Below, one piece after another: positions 1 to 10,588 of a stretch of 64,000 bases of DNA. This DNA is from Skeletonema tropicum (taxonomy: Eukaryota > Bacillariophyta > Thalassiosirophyceae > Thalassiosirales > Thalassiosiraceae). The position numbers and the translations under genes were made by a program. The first letter of the stretch is position 1; each line of letters opens with the position of its first letter. The notes under the pieces were generated by a model that was not told the origin of the DNA, did not search any database, and saw nothing but the letters and a program-made list of their open reading frames with translations. The stretch is from assembly GCA_037178625.1 (NCBI GenBank), contig CM074128.1, positions 4,154,001 through 4,218,000 on the forward strand, written 5' to 3'.

Positions 1-176
1 AATAGACTCTTCGCTTTTCAATTGCCCCTTACTCTTGATGTTGTTGTTGTAGTGGTGAACACTGCATTCCGCTATACAATTCAATCGTTAAAGAGGTCTT
101 CATCCGTCGAGGTCGAGGATAGTTAATATTCCAAGCTTTCCTATCGAAGCGTGCAGCGAATAATGAGAGAATCATA

Positions 177-1439
177 ATGAGCATGAGCAACAAGAAACAG
201 GTCCCACGGAGACGCTACTCCGACAAGAATATAAATTTGCCAAAACAGCTACCACTAGTCGGACTAGGCTGCAGTTCATTTTCATCCTTCTTTTCATCAG
301 AGGAAGACAATGCTAAATTATTGACTATTGATACAGTATCAAGAGAACATCCTGCAGTGATAGGCTGGATTGAGACCATCCGACACGCTGTTCTAAATCG
401 TGGTATAAATTTACTCGACACAGCGCCTTGGTATGGACATGGTGTGTCAGAAACTGTCGTTGGGTATGCGTTAGATACAATCCTCTCTAATGATTATGAA
501 GGATGCGACCAAGTACAACATAGAAAACGCACCGGGTCACTTGCTCGCAGTGATATCATCATCAACACGAAAGTTGGTCGATACGAGGCCGACCCATTGA
601 AACAGTTTGATTTCTCCTACGAAACAACAATAAAGTCTGTTCAGCGCTCACTGGAACGAATGAATTGCAATTACATTGATGTGTTACAATTACACGACCC
701 AGAGTTTGCACCTATATCGATACTGATGAAAGAAACTATCCCAGCTTTGTTAGAATGCAAGCGAAGGGGGTGGGCAAGAGCGTTAGGACTAACAGGATAT
801 CCTTTGGACGTTCAACAACAGGTATTGGTCAAAGCAAAGTTGGAATTTGGCAATGTATTTGACCAGTCGTTGGTTTACTGTCACAGCAACCTTCACGATA
901 ATAGTCTTTTTACGGAGAATTGCTTCCCGAGCGAAAGATCACAAACTGATACCTTCGCAGGATTCTGTAAGCACGCAAATGTTCACCTGATGGCAGCAGC
1001 ACCCTTATCGATGGGTCTCCTTACTCACGCTGGACCACCCGTATGGCATCCCGCACCTCTTGCGTTGAAAGAAGCGTGCGCGAAAGCTTCCAAGTTATGC
1101 CAGTCTGAGGGAGTCAACGTGTCCTCTTTAGCTATATTGTATTCCTTGTCACATCCAAGTATTGGTTGTACTTTGTTGGGCATGAAGGATGAAAAGGAAG
1201 TCGATGTAGCTGCTGATCTGGCGTCGCGTTTTTCTGCTGTAGACTTCAATAATGATGAGGAAAATCAAGATTTGATTCTTGATCAAGTGTTGACTCCGAA
1301 AGAACGACGTGTGCTGAATATGCTGCTAGACAAGACTGATGGACCATTCTTTCAGCTGAAAGAGGACTATCGCTGGGATGGGAGACAAGAAGCTGCAAAG
1401 TTTTGGGCACTCGTCGATGATATGAAACGAAAATCATGA
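177..1439 (+). CDS. L-galactose dehydrogenase-like aldo/keto reductase
   Basis: A 420-residue single-exon protein of the aldo/keto reductase superfamily, closest to plant L-galactose dehydrogenase, which oxidises L-galactose to L-galactono-1,4-lactone with NAD in ascorbate synthesis. Seen: the (beta/alpha)8 catalytic tetrad can be placed at Asp81 and Tyr86 (LLDTAPWYGHG), Lys132 (NTKVGRY) and His173 (LQLHDPEF). The later stretch PLSMGLLTHAGPPVWHPAP matches the family-specific MGLLTxxGPPxWHPA signature, and LALKEACAKASKLCQSEG follows as in plant enzymes. The start is the first ATG; an ATG two codons on is possible. No targeting peptide is evident, so a cytosolic location is inferred. It converges on another AKR gene with only 39 bp between the stops. 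D-arabinose/D-threo-aldose dehydrogenase is the main alternative within the family. Confidence 0.85.
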   Translation: MSMSNKKQVPRRRYSDKNINLPKQLPLVGLGCSSFSSFFSSEEDNAKLLTIDTVSREHPAVIGWIETIRHAVLNRGINLLDTAPWYGHGVSETVVGYALDTILSNDYEGCDQVQHRKRTGSLARSDIIINTKVGRYEADPLKQFDFSYETTIKSVQRSLERMNCNYIDVLQLHDPEFAPISILMKETIPALLECKRRGWARALGLTGYPLDVQQQVLVKAKLEFGNVFDQSLVYCHSNLHDNSLFTENCFPSERSQTDTFAGFCKHANVHLMAAAPLSMGLLTHAGPPVWHPAPLALKEACAKASKLCQSEGVNVSSLAILYSLSHPSIGCTLLGMKDEKEVDVAADLASRFSAVDFNNDEENQDLILDQVLTPKERRVLNMLLDKTDGPFFQLKEDYRWDGRQEAAKFWALVDDMKRKS

Positions 1440-1478
1440 TGAATCAAAGCTATGTTACTCATTAGTATAGAATTCATA

Positions 1479-2642
1479 TCACGGTATTCCGTCCAGCATT
1501 CTTAATTTTTCGGTTCTCCAACACAATCGTCCCTCATCATCACCCACTCCCTCAGAAAGGGAAGCTATTGCTTGTGTTTCCTCTTCACTTAGCTCAAAAT
1601 TAAAAATATCACTGTTCTCTTTCATCCTATTTGGATCACATGTTTTTGGCACTATAGCACAGTTTCTTTGTAAAGACCACCGTAAAAGTATTTGTGCTGG
1701 GGTCTTGTTTAATCTTTTGGATGCATCCAGAACTGGAGCTGACTCAAGAAGTTTACCGCCGAGTGCCTTCCATTTTGCTTTTGTTCCATCTTGTCCGCCA
1801 AGAGCTGCGTATGCTTGCACTACTATCCCCTCTTTCTGGCAGTACTCAATCAGATCACTTTGTGGATAGTATGGATGACATTCTATCTGATTTACTGCTG
1901 GAGGCCACAGGGATGCTGTTTCTTTCAAAGTTTCAAGATGCTTAACTGTGAAGTTGGACACAGCTATAGACCTTGCCTTCCCTTGACGATATGCATCTTC
2001 CATTGCCCGCCATGTCTCTGCTCTCAGGGCTGATATTTCGTTGATTCCCATGCCTTCTTTCGCATGAAGCCACGGATCATCCTCCTCTGATGTTGCTCCT
2101 CCACTACTTGAAGCAGTTTGTCGCTTATCTCTGCTCTCAAAGCAGGGTCCAGGCCAGTGCATCATCCACATATCTACGTAATCTAAACCTAGTCTTTCGA
2201 GGCTAAGCTCAAGACACTTCATCGATGCATCATACCCATGATACTCTCTCCACTGCTTTGTTGTAATAAATACGTCTTGACGAGACTTAATGACACCCAT
2301 CTGCAATGCATCTTGCAAAGCTTTGCCAACTTCTAATTCAGTGGTTTGTCCACCGTAAATGAATGCAGTGTCTATTTGCCTGTAGCCACTCTTGAGTGCT
2401 TCAAATGTAGCTGCGCGAGATTGTCGTTTACCCAATCGGTACGTTCCGAAACCCACCCAGGGCATCAGCACGCAATTACCATCATTAGCATTAGCATTAG
2501 CATCAATGTTGGCAATAGGCGACGGATAATGAGTTAGAGGCGTCAAAATGGCACAGTCGAGAAGACCGCGGCTATCGATAGCTCGTGACACTCCTTGAAA
2601 ACCCATCTTACATGTAAAATATCCTGCCATGGTCCCGACCAT
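1479..2642 (-). CDS. Aldo/keto reductase (AKR, 2,5-diketogluconate reductase/aldose reductase type)
   Basis: A 387-residue protein in one exon. The tetrad is clear: Asp91 (RQIDTAFIYGG), Tyr96, Lys129 (FITTKQW) and His162 (WMMHWPGP). The C-terminal half carries the NADPH-binding signature IVPKTCDPNRMKENSDIF and a family-typical AVNQIECHPYYPQSDLIEYC segment. It therefore belongs to the classical NADPH-dependent AKRs that reduce aldehydes and ketones; the substrate cannot be read from sequence. About 55 N-terminal residues precede the domain, including low-complexity IDANANANDGN encoded by a GCATTA-type repeat, and an alternative ATG lies at codon 5. An acidic, Ser-rich insert follows the His162 strand. 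Although it lies tail to tail with the L-galactose dehydrogenase, the two are not close paralogues: their motif sequences and lengths differ. Confidence 0.85.
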   Translation of the reverse strand: MVGTMAGYFTCKMGFQGVSRAIDSRGLLDCAILTPLTHYPSPIANIDANANANDGNCVLMPWVGFGTYRLGKRQSRAATFEALKSGYRQIDTAFIYGGQTTELEVGKALQDALQMGVIKSRQDVFITTKQWREYHGYDASMKCLELSLERLGLDYVDMWMMHWPGPCFESRDKRQTASSSGGATSEEDDPWLHAKEGMGINEISALRAETWRAMEDAYRQGKARSIAVSNFTVKHLETLKETASLWPPAVNQIECHPYYPQSDLIEYCQKEGIVVQAYAALGGQDGTKAKWKALGGKLLESAPVLDASKRLNKTPAQILLRWSLQRNCAIVPKTCDPNRMKENSDIFNFELSEEETQAIASLSEGVGDDEGRLCWRTEKLRMLDGIP

Positions 2643-2976
2643 AGGAGCCGGAGCGGGCGTGCTAGCTATGTAAGTACATACTGATGTTGTAGGAGTATGT
2701 TGCTATCCTATGGAGATTGTTGTTGTTGTTGTTGATGTCTCTGATGTCTTGTTTCATTGGATCTTATCGCAGATCGCGATGGTCATTTTCTATTTTAGGT
2801 GTTCTCAACATTTTAATTTGGTGAAAATAAACAATGCTGCACTTTGCGTTTCTTGTTGCCGTTGGTTTTGCCGCCATCCCTTGCATGAATGAATGGCATT
2901 GGTACAATATTGCACGCTATCATAATATCAATGGCATATTGTACAGGTTGTAGCGAACCAATTAACTGATATTGCA
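2643..2976. other. Intergenic, shared upstream region
   Basis: Between the divergent starts of the minus-strand AKR and the plus-strand unknown gene. It contains a short GTT microsatellite near 2716-2737 and AT-rich sequence. No coding signal was found. Confidence 0.5.
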
Positions 2977-4007
2977 ATGGTGAGGACAGCATCGAAAATA
3001 TTTATTACGTGTGTTCAGTATGTGCTCCTGTCTAACTTGTAAACTCATATTCATCACAGCCTCCAGTCCTCAACCCCCAGCTTTCTAAAGTGGATGGCTT
3101 GGCCTTCCTTGGCCTCTCTCTTAGCCGCAAATCAGAAGAAGGCCATCCTGACAGCATTACGCACCAAACTGCTTTCGACTTGAATGACGTAATCGATCGC
3201 AGATATGAGTACCTTGCTTCCACAAATGACGACGGGTGGCTCGTTGGAGGAGGAGAGCCAGGCCCGCCCAAATCATACAAACTACCTGCTAAAGATTCGG
3301 CGCATGTAGAAATAATGAGAATTGGGACGTACAACCCAGAGTGGGGTGGTATCGATGAGAAGGTGCTTGTGGATGTTATGACTAGTGGGAAGATTTTGAT
3401 TCCGCAGATTGAGGTCCTTCCAACTGCTGTTGTTATGAATCCTGATACCCCGCCTGAATTGGAGATCAGGTTCGATATGACAAGACCAGTGGACTTTGTT
3501 GACTTGAAGGCTCCATTGCCTCCTAACTGGCAGCTTAAGTTCATCCACAACCAACTCTTCAAGGTTTTTAATAACCCCAGTAGGTTCTGCCCAGGCGCAT
3601 TCCACTCGACAATTGTTCGCAAGGCTGAATTCCGTTCCAAGACCCACAAGGAAGCGTACTTTGCCAAGTGCGAGGCAGTACTCAGGAAGTGGGCAATCGA
3701 TGGGCCCAAGGCTTTGAACAATGGCCCTTGGGATGCGGAAGGCAAGCCGTTGGAAAATCCGGGTGACTACAACTCTGGTATTTACTTGTTTACTGATCGT
3801 ACGAAGGTCACGCACTTCTTCCCGCCCAACTTCCTTCCTCCTTATGATACCGCGGAAAAGAGGCAGATTATCTTAAGCTTTTTGGCCGAGGAGTGGGATG
3901 AAAAGACTCTCTCATGGAAGAAATCGGAGACAGCAGACGTGTCTTTCGGCAGTAAGTTCTTGAACGCACTTGATTGTGGCAATCCTATTGAGAAGTTGAT
4001 GGGCTAA
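2977..4007 (+). CDS. Conserved protein of unknown function; first coding exon is probably ATG only
   Basis: The main exon (3060-4007) is open upstream of its first in-frame GTG, has no suitable ATG, and is preceded by a good acceptor (TCATCACAG at 3051-3059). An ATG at 2977-2979 is directly followed by GTGAGG, a usable donor. Joining ATG to 3060 with an 80-bp intron (2980-3059) keeps phase 0 and gives a 316-residue protein starting MPPVLNPQLSK. I do not recognise the family. Visible features are a long polar N-terminal half, a conserved-looking NNPSRFCPGAFHSTIVRKAE stretch, and a Pro-rich THFFPPNFLPPYD segment. No signal peptide or membrane span is seen. The HST motif recalls 2H phosphoesterases, but a second HxT motif is not evident, so no function is assigned. 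It converges on the TLC gene, 114 bp away. Confidence 0.6.
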
Positions 4008-4121
4008 TTTGATGATATATATTTGTAAAAAGAATATGTTTGTGTTGTGTAGGGAAAAAGTAATAAACATGAGTTTAGGTCACAACTCCTCTTATTTTAA
4101 TTTCTGTTATATTATTATTAT

Positions 4122-5024
4122 CTATAACTCTCCGTGTGCACCAAGACCATTCATGAATGGACCATTTTTCAGCGTGTCAATGCATGTGTAAATCCACGGG
4201 ATGGAACCAAACTGTACGCCCCAACACATTGGCATCCAACAGATACTCAGCCACAAGGGAACATTCTTCCTTCCCTTGATTAGCAAGTCATAGCTGACAT
4301 GTCCAATAACGAAAGGAGATACAGCCACTCTACATATAATGTAAAGAAGGGAAAACACTTGCTCATTGTATGTGAATAGAGTCGGCAGCCACGCAAACCC
4401 TTTGCAACACTCTTGTTCCATCGCCTTCTCCAAAACAAAGTGAATGTTCATAACTGGTGCCGAAAATTCTCCATTAAACATCAAAACCATAGCGGAAATA
4501 TGCCCAGCTTTTATCCAACGAGAGCTCGTCATATACAATGTTGTAAGAATATGATGGCCGACATACATCCAATCATCGGCAGTCAACACTGGTCCTATGC
4601 CAGGTTGCCACGTTTCGACCACATAACCCATAATCGAGTCATAAATCATGTACCCAGTGCAAAATCCCAACAGAGCATGCATCGCTTCTTGATACCACAT
4701 AGGAGAGTCTTGTAATTTCGCCGAAGGGACATAATTTTGAGATAGCAACATTGCCAATAAACCAGGAAGCAGTAGCGTCGAATGGCATATTGAAGCGAGG
4801 CACGCCGAAGTGAAGATTGTATCGCTTGATTGGTCCCATCCGAAGGCGTACAACACATGACGGAAGATGATACGCAATGCCGAGAAGAGAAATGCGCACT
4901 GTAGTGAAAAGCCAAAGTCTATATCCGTCCCTGGTAGATATACTTTGGGCGAGGAGCGGTAGAGCCCGATCCAAATTTGTAACACCTTTGGGACCTTCGG
5001 GGCCTTGCTGACTGCGGCACACAT
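4122..5024 (-). CDS. TLC (TRAM/LAG1/CLN8) domain membrane protein
   Basis: About 300 residues, with several hydrophobic segments and the TLC hallmark region DDWMYVGHHILTTLYMTSSR followed by MVLMFNGEFSAPVMNIHFVL, where buried His and Asn residues recur as in TLC domains. These proteins sit in the ER or other endomembranes and act in ceramide synthesis, lipid sensing or lipid trafficking. The chosen start is the ATG at 5024 (MCAAVSKAPKVPKVLQIW). The frame is open to 5204 with two further ATGs, but those 60 residues look like 5'UTR and are not TLC-like. The ceramide-synthase Lag1 motif with paired His and Asp is incomplete, so a TMEM136/TMEM56-type TLC protein is more likely than a ceramide synthase. 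The gene is divergent from the front-end desaturase, so a shared lipid-related promoter is possible. Confidence 0.7.
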   Translation of the reverse strand: MCAAVSKAPKVPKVLQIWIGLYRSSPKVYLPGTDIDFGFSLQCAFLFSALRIIFRHVLYAFGWDQSSDTIFTSACLASICHSTLLLPGLLAMLLSQNYVPSAKLQDSPMWYQEAMHALLGFCTGYMIYDSIMGYVVETWQPGIGPVLTADDWMYVGHHILTTLYMTSSRWIKAGHISAMVLMFNGEFSAPVMNIHFVLEKAMEQECCKGFAWLPTLFTYNEQVFSLLYIICRVAVSPFVIGHVSYDLLIKGRKNVPLWLSICWMPMCWGVQFGSIPWIYTCIDTLKNGPFMNGLGAHGEL

Positions 5025-5404
5025 GGCTATAGGTATTCTTCTTTGATCAATTGCGCAGTCTGTATTGGTATTGTATTCACATTCACATGCGACGTTGCCT
5101 TGAATGAATGAGGTCACTCTTTTTTCTTTTTTGATGAATGACAGGGTGCGAAGGGAAACCTTTGGAATCTGTATGAATCTGTACGTCTCCCCCATTCCAG
5201 TCAAGGGTTGAACCTCTTCGAGCTTCTTGATTTATTTAAAACAGATAGAATAATCATCATTTATCATTGTTCTTATAAAGTAATAACGACGCTCATCAGT
5301 CACGAGTAGACGTGGCGAGGAGGAAGGCAAAAAGCTGCCGAATGGCCCCAAAAGGTGCTGCTCATGCTCACAAGTTGCAACGACTTGCCAAATCCATCTC
5401 AACC
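5025..5404. promoter_or_regulatory. Divergent promoter region of TLC gene and desaturase
   Basis: About 380 bp separates the chosen start codons of two lipid-related genes transcribed in opposite directions. It is AT-rich around 5225-5290 (ATTTATTTAAAACAG near 5230). No specific motif is claimed; the promoter role is inferred from the layout only. Confidence 0.4.
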
Positions 5405-6958
5405 ATGCCGCCTAACGCCAACATCTCACGCCGCAGCAGCGCCTTGGCCTCCAAAGCCACCGTCTCAACCCAAGACCTCGACAATGACCCAGCATTGCAA
5501 TCTGTTCGTACATTGAAGAGCCTCAAGGGCACTGAAATTGCCATCGACGGAGTCATCTACGATATTGCTGACTTTGTCCACCCCGGTGGTGAGGTAGTCA
5601 AGTTCTTTGGTGGGAATGATGTGACTGTTCAGTACAAGATGATCCATCCTTACCATACTAGCAAGCACTTGGAGAAGATGAAGAGTGTTGGAAAGGTTGT
5701 GGATTATGAACCCGAGTAAGTTGTAACATATGCCCATTTCTTTTTTGTCGACAACCAATGATTATGGAATGTTGCTTGTTCTTTTGCTTATGCTAACACC
5801 GTGACGTTCCACTTACGCTATACTATTAACACCATCAGATACAAGTTCGATACCGAGTTTGAACGCGACATTAAGAGGGAAGTATTCAAGATTGTTCGCA
5901 GAGGTCGTGAGTTTGGAACACCTGGCTACTTCTTCCGTGCCTTCTCCTACATTGGATTCTTCTTCTTCATGCAGTACAAATTCGCCACCTCCACAACTTT
6001 CTTTAACTACAACAACTGGTACGAGAGTGGAGTCGCATTGGCAATTGTGTTCGGTGTCGCACAGGCGTTTATTGGATTGAATGTGCAACATGATGCGAAT
6101 CATGGTGCTGCCTCCAAACACCCTTGGGTCAATGACTTGCTTGGATTCGGAACGGACCTTATTGGATCCAACAAATGGAACTGGATGGCGCAACATTGGA
6201 CTCATCACGCATTCACCAATCACAATGAAAAAGATCCTGACAGCTTCAGTTCGGAGCCCATGTTTGCTTTCAATGATTACCCACCTGGACATCCCAAGAG
6301 AAGGTGGTATCACAAGTTCCAGGGAGCATACTTCATTTTTATGCTTGGGTTCTACTGGTTGTCTACCGTATTCAATCCTCAGGTTATCGATTTGCGTCAG
6401 AGGGGTGCCCAATATGTCGGAATTCAAATGGAGAATGATTACATCGTCAAGAGGAGAAAGGTTGCTATTTCCTTGAGGATCATGTACATGTTCTTGAATA
6501 TTTACTCTCCCTTGGCCAACAATGGATTCACTTTGGCCACTGCAGGAATTGTCTTTTTGATGGGTGTCAGTGAAAGTATTACTCTCAGTCTGCTCTTCTC
6601 CCTCTCCCACAACTTTGAGAATTCAGACCGTGATCCTCTCGCTGAGTTCCGTAAGACTGGAGAACCCATCTGCTGGTTCAAGTCTCAGGTGGAAACTTCA
6701 TCTACCTATGGTGGAGCTATCTCTGGCTACCTCACTGGTGGGCTCAACTTCCAAGTGGAGCATCACTTGTTCCCACGAATGAGTTCGGCTTGGTATCCTT
6801 ACATTGCCCCCACCGTGAGGGAGGTTTGCAAGAAGCACGGTGTGAACTACGCCTACTACCCATGGATTTGGCAAAACTTGGTTTCTACCTTCAGTTACAT
6901 GCACAAGGCTGGAACTGGAGCCAATTGGGAGCTTAAACCTCTATCGGGAAGGGCATAA
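5405..6958 (+). CDS. Cytochrome-b5-fused front-end fatty-acid desaturase, probably delta-5
   Basis: Two exons, 5405-5715 and 5839-6958, with a 123-bp GTAAGT...CATCAG intron (5716-5838), give 476 residues, the usual length for this family. The N-terminal cytochrome b5 domain has the heme motif HPGG at residues 59-62. The three histidine boxes are HDANH (188-192), HWTHH (223-227) and QVEHH (409-413); the Gln in the third box marks front-end desaturases. From general knowledge of Thalassiosira sequences it is very close to the delta-5 desaturase used to make EPA precursors (20:3n-6 to 20:4n-6, 20:4n-3 to 20:5n-3) in the ER. Regioselectivity is inferred from that resemblance. The start at 5405 (MPPNANISRR) matches the relative; an in-frame ATG at 5342 would add 21 residues. 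The intron lies just after the cytochrome b5 domain. Confidence 0.9.
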
Positions 6959-7243
6959 GATGTGTTGAATAACATGATGAGATGTAGATAATTGAGATTT
7001 TACCTTACCATAAATTTTGCTGCATTGTTATTTCATTTTGTATTACAATTTCATTTTGTAACTGCACTTAGATCTGTGATGAAATCGTCATCTGCGCAAG
7101 TACATTGGAACAAGATTCATTTTGTGCAGTGATCATGAGATTAGTAGGATAGCAGTCGCTACTAATTATTATTATTGCCCCTCGCAGCGCTTTATTCCCA
7201 CGCACATCTCCTAAACTGCATCATGTTTTCAATCCGCTCTACT

Positions 7244-7633
7244 TCACTGATCCACGTGGTCATTATCCAATTTTGGCAGCTGCAATCCAGCCCTTGCAGC
7301 AGCTCTTCGACTTAATTCTCTAGGGCTTAATTTTACGTCTGCACCTGAATCCAATTCATGCAGTCGTCCTCTCTCGGTTAAATCCTTCTTTAAATTGAGA
7401 TAATCGTAGGCGATTTTGCGCAAATGCTGAGCCTGTTGTGGTGTAGCCGATATGGATTGCCGATATTGTGATATTACGTGTTGACTAAGGGATAATTCAT
7501 TGCCACTACTAGATGATTGTGATGATGATGTGGCTGCTGCTGCTGCTGCCGTGGTACTATTGGGTGCAGTCTTTTTTATGTGCCGCAAGATGCCCCTAAG
7601 AACGTGAATAGGAGGGGTGGTAGCCGCAGTCAT
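7244..7633 (-). CDS. FMC1/C7orf55-like mitochondrial assembly factor (LYR-type)
   Basis: 129 residues. The N-terminus has a VLRGILRHIKK helix like the LYR-family start of FMC1, then a low-complexity Ala/Ser linker (about residues 28-45), then a helical region (HVISQYRQSI, YDYLNLKKDLTERGRLHEL). The C-terminus RAAARAGLQLPKLD closely follows the FMC1 ending (AGLVGLKLP). FMC1 stabilises the F1 assembly chaperone ATPAF2/Atp12 in mitochondria. The assignment rests on motif order and size rather than an alignment, so it is moderate. The Ala linker is encoded by GCT/GCC repeats. Confidence 0.6.
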   Translation of the reverse strand: MTAATTPPIHVLRGILRHIKKTAPNSTTAAAAAATSSSQSSSSGNELSLSQHVISQYRQSISATPQQAQHLRKIAYDYLNLKKDLTERGRLHELDSGADVKLSPRELSRRAAARAGLQLPKLDNDHVDQ

Positions 7634-7986
7634 GATGTATATTTTTTAACAATGGCCAATCGTCTTGATGAAAGGAAGGGAAAGTGGTTGCTGTTGCTGG
7701 GAAGGCCGGAAAGCCACGACGCTCATTGCTCAATGCTCCAGCTCGCATGCATTAAATAACTATAAGTTGGAGAGGCGTGGGGGCGCAAAATATACTATGA
7801 ATTCCTATCGTAGGATTTTTGTGACTACGACTTTTTTTCAAAGTCATTCAAACAAACAAAGCAACCATCTCCACGCTCTCATACCTCTTATTATCTCCAC
7901 AAAAGTCCATGGGCATAAGACACCGACAGCACGTGGAAAAGAAACAACAAAAGACGATATCAGAATATAGCAAGCGATTAGCAACC

Positions 7987-8161
7987 ATGGGTTCCGCCGA
8001 CGATATTGAGCAGGGGACGACTGATCTCCGCAAAGCACATCCGCAAGTAAAGCAGATTATGGGCTCCTACCAAGTGCGCCGTAGGCTCTCATTAGTGGGT
8101 GTAGGCATGGCTCTTACCGCTGTCGTTGCCGTTGTCACTTTTGTATCAATGCATATGAAGG
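7987..8161 (+). CDS. Candidate alternative first exon (type II membrane anchor)
   Basis: Starting at an ACCATGG context, 58 codons encode a basic N-terminus, one hydrophobic span (LVGVGMALTAVVAVVTFVSM) and end in phase 1 at a perfect GTAAGT donor (8162). The next 330 bp are non-coding until another ATG exon (8497-8617), which also encodes a short basic tail plus one span and also ends in phase 1 at a donor. Both could splice in frame to the exon at 8740, giving two versions of the membrane anchor. An in-frame ATG at 7909 would add 26 residues. Alternatively this is an orphan exon of a lost duplicate. Confidence 0.45.
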
Positions 8162-8496
8162 GTAAGTCAAGCAATTGTCATCTTTGTTGGTCAAAAGAGC
8201 GACACAAAATAGGTTGATTTTGATGACACAATTTGAAGCTGGCGGAGCGTACAACAAAGATATGTAATAAAAATACAATCAATCTGAAGTCATGAGAGAA
8301 TTATTACTACGCAATGGCATTGATTTTTCCACTAATGCTGATGAACATGTTGGAAGGGCTGGTGCGTGGTAGCTGCTAGCTCTGCATGCCAAATAAAAGC
8401 CAAAGCGTGTCCATTCTCGGCATTTGGTATTTGAATTTTCGCTTTTCCTCGGTCATTTCCATTTTCGACAAAAATAGCACGCACAACCAAAACACC

Positions 8497-10507
8497 ATGG
8501 CATCGATGTACCGCCGCCCGAGAGGTGGGGGCAACCCCTTACCACCGTCGTATCGCAACAAGGCGCTATTGATCATCGCCGCTATAGCTTTGTATACTGC
8601 GTTTCTATATCATTCGGGTAAATATCGAACTCGTTTGGTGTCTTATGTGCAAAAAGATGTGTGGAGCGTTGAGCAGCCCTAAAATATCAGAACTATCAAT
8701 GCGTTTATTTCTGCTTTCTGCCCTCTATTCTAACAACAGACATCTTCTCCGTCTCTTCAATCAACCTTACAGGAGGCGCAGGTCAATACCTAGGAACAGA
8801 TCCAGCAGCTCCCGATCCAAATCTCTCAGCATCCGCACTAAACGGAATGACAGCGATGGCAAACGCGAACCGCAAACTACAAGTATCGACATGGAATGTA
8901 GCAGCCATTAACAACAATCCATTTGAATATTGGATTACTTACGATGAAAATCCAGCTTACGAAACGATCATGACGAACATTGAAGCATTTTTGGAAAACC
9001 CCGGAGCGCAGGATGTGCCCGTATCACAAGTTTTCACAGAAGAAATGTTTGCTGAATTGGAAAAGAGAATGGATGGAGTTGGCTGGGATAATGTGAGATC
9101 GTATTGGGATAATGATTTCAAGAACCGCAAGATTATTCAGGACTTTATGAAGGTGAGGAATATATGCTCAACAGTGCCTGGCTTTTACTCGTGTTGTTGA
9201 GAAGACGCGCTTGCATTTTGTTCGTAGAAACTAATTCGCTATCTATGTTTCTTTGATAGGATCCACTATTGGGAAGCAAGCGTCTTGCATCTATGCCAGA
9301 CCGTATCACAAACACAATCAATGTGGTAGGATCAGATTTTCCGGTATGTCGTCCAACTGTGATCAACATGTACGATGGTGATCTATCAACACTATCGCTA
9401 TGGTGGTCAGCTTGGGAGAAGTTCATGTTTGACACCCCACTAACAATCCAAAGCAAGGATGGAACTTTCACCGAGCCTCCCTACAAAATGCTTCAACCTA
9501 TTAAAAAGGCCAAATACCCCGATATTACGGAAGAGGAAGAGAAGGTATCTTTGCCGTTGCAAACAATGTGCGGTGCCATTTTTGACGCAATCCTCGTCCA
9601 CATGATGAACACTGTCTCTACGCCTGATGTTTGGCAGTCGCTGAAGAAAACAATGGTTGAAAATCTCAATAGGCAGAAGGTTCCTCATACGCTTGATATT
9701 TTGGAGAATGTTTACGGATCATCTGACATCATCACTTTGCAGGAGGTGTCTGGTTCATTGATTGAGCAGGCGAGAAACCGTCCTCTTGGACAGAACTTCT
9801 GGATCGTAGCTCCTGGAAGTATGGATGCAGTGAGAGATCAGAACTCTGTGATTCTACTTGCTAAAGAAACTTTCCCGGCTGGGCCAAGTGCTGAAATTAC
9901 ATCTCTTGTGGAGAGTTCGTTTGAGCCGGGAGTAACTGTGCCGGTTGCGAAGGGGGACATCTTGGCCATTACAGCAACAGATCGTGATGGTATTCCCTTC
10001 GTTGTCGCTTCTTTCCATGGGGATACCAATGGGTTGGCAACAAAACCTGTCCTTAGCGCAATCATGAAGGGAATGGCTTCGGACTCGTCACTTGTCGCGC
10101 ACAAGCTTGTATTCGGTCTTGATGCCAACACTTACGAAAAAGCAAAGCCAGGCAAACAACAAGATGTTTTGGAATGGGGTCAACATTATGTGTCGTACGA
10201 TTTGACATCATGCTGGGGTGATGTGCCCAATCCTGCTAATTACACAACATTCAACAGTCGTACATACCTCCAACCTCAGTTGAACAAAGCATGCAAAAAG
10301 ACGGACAAACGTGCCAACGGTGATGTGAATCCCAAGGATTTTATTTTGTTTGGGAAAAATGACTTCAAAGTTGTGCATACTTGGAAAGATAATACTGGAG
10401 AGAAGTCGTATATCGAGGACATGGCCTTTCCTACGTTGAACTTCCCTTCTGATCATGGCATCCTGGCAACAGTTGTTGAACCTATTACTCCCACATCCAA
10501 TGCCTAG
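8497..10507 (+). CDS. Membrane-anchored endonuclease/exonuclease/phosphatase-fold protein
   Basis: Three exons, 8497-8617, 8740-9152 and 9260-10507, with introns of 122 and 107 bp, all GT-AG with phases 1 and 0, give 593 residues. A single span (about residues 22-39, NKALLIIAAIALYTAFLYHS) follows a short basic tail, so it is probably type II with a lumenal catalytic domain. EEP-fold motifs appear in order: STWNVAAINNNPFEYW, ITLQEVSG (catalytic Glu strand), ASFHGDTNG, FGLDANTYEK (the GDxN-type loop) and the terminal FPSDHGILATV, which is the SDH triad motif. The family includes DNase I-like nucleases, inositol polyphosphate 5-phosphatases and sphingomyelinases; the substrate is not predictable. 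A helical insert of about 140 residues separates the first strand from the Glu strand. It converges on the methyltransferase gene, 81 bp away. Confidence 0.75.
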
Positions 10508-10588
10508 TGTAATTTTTTGACACTGGTCTTTGCTAAGTAACAATATAGAGGGTTTCAGTATAATTAGTCATACTTTAAAGCAGATTAA

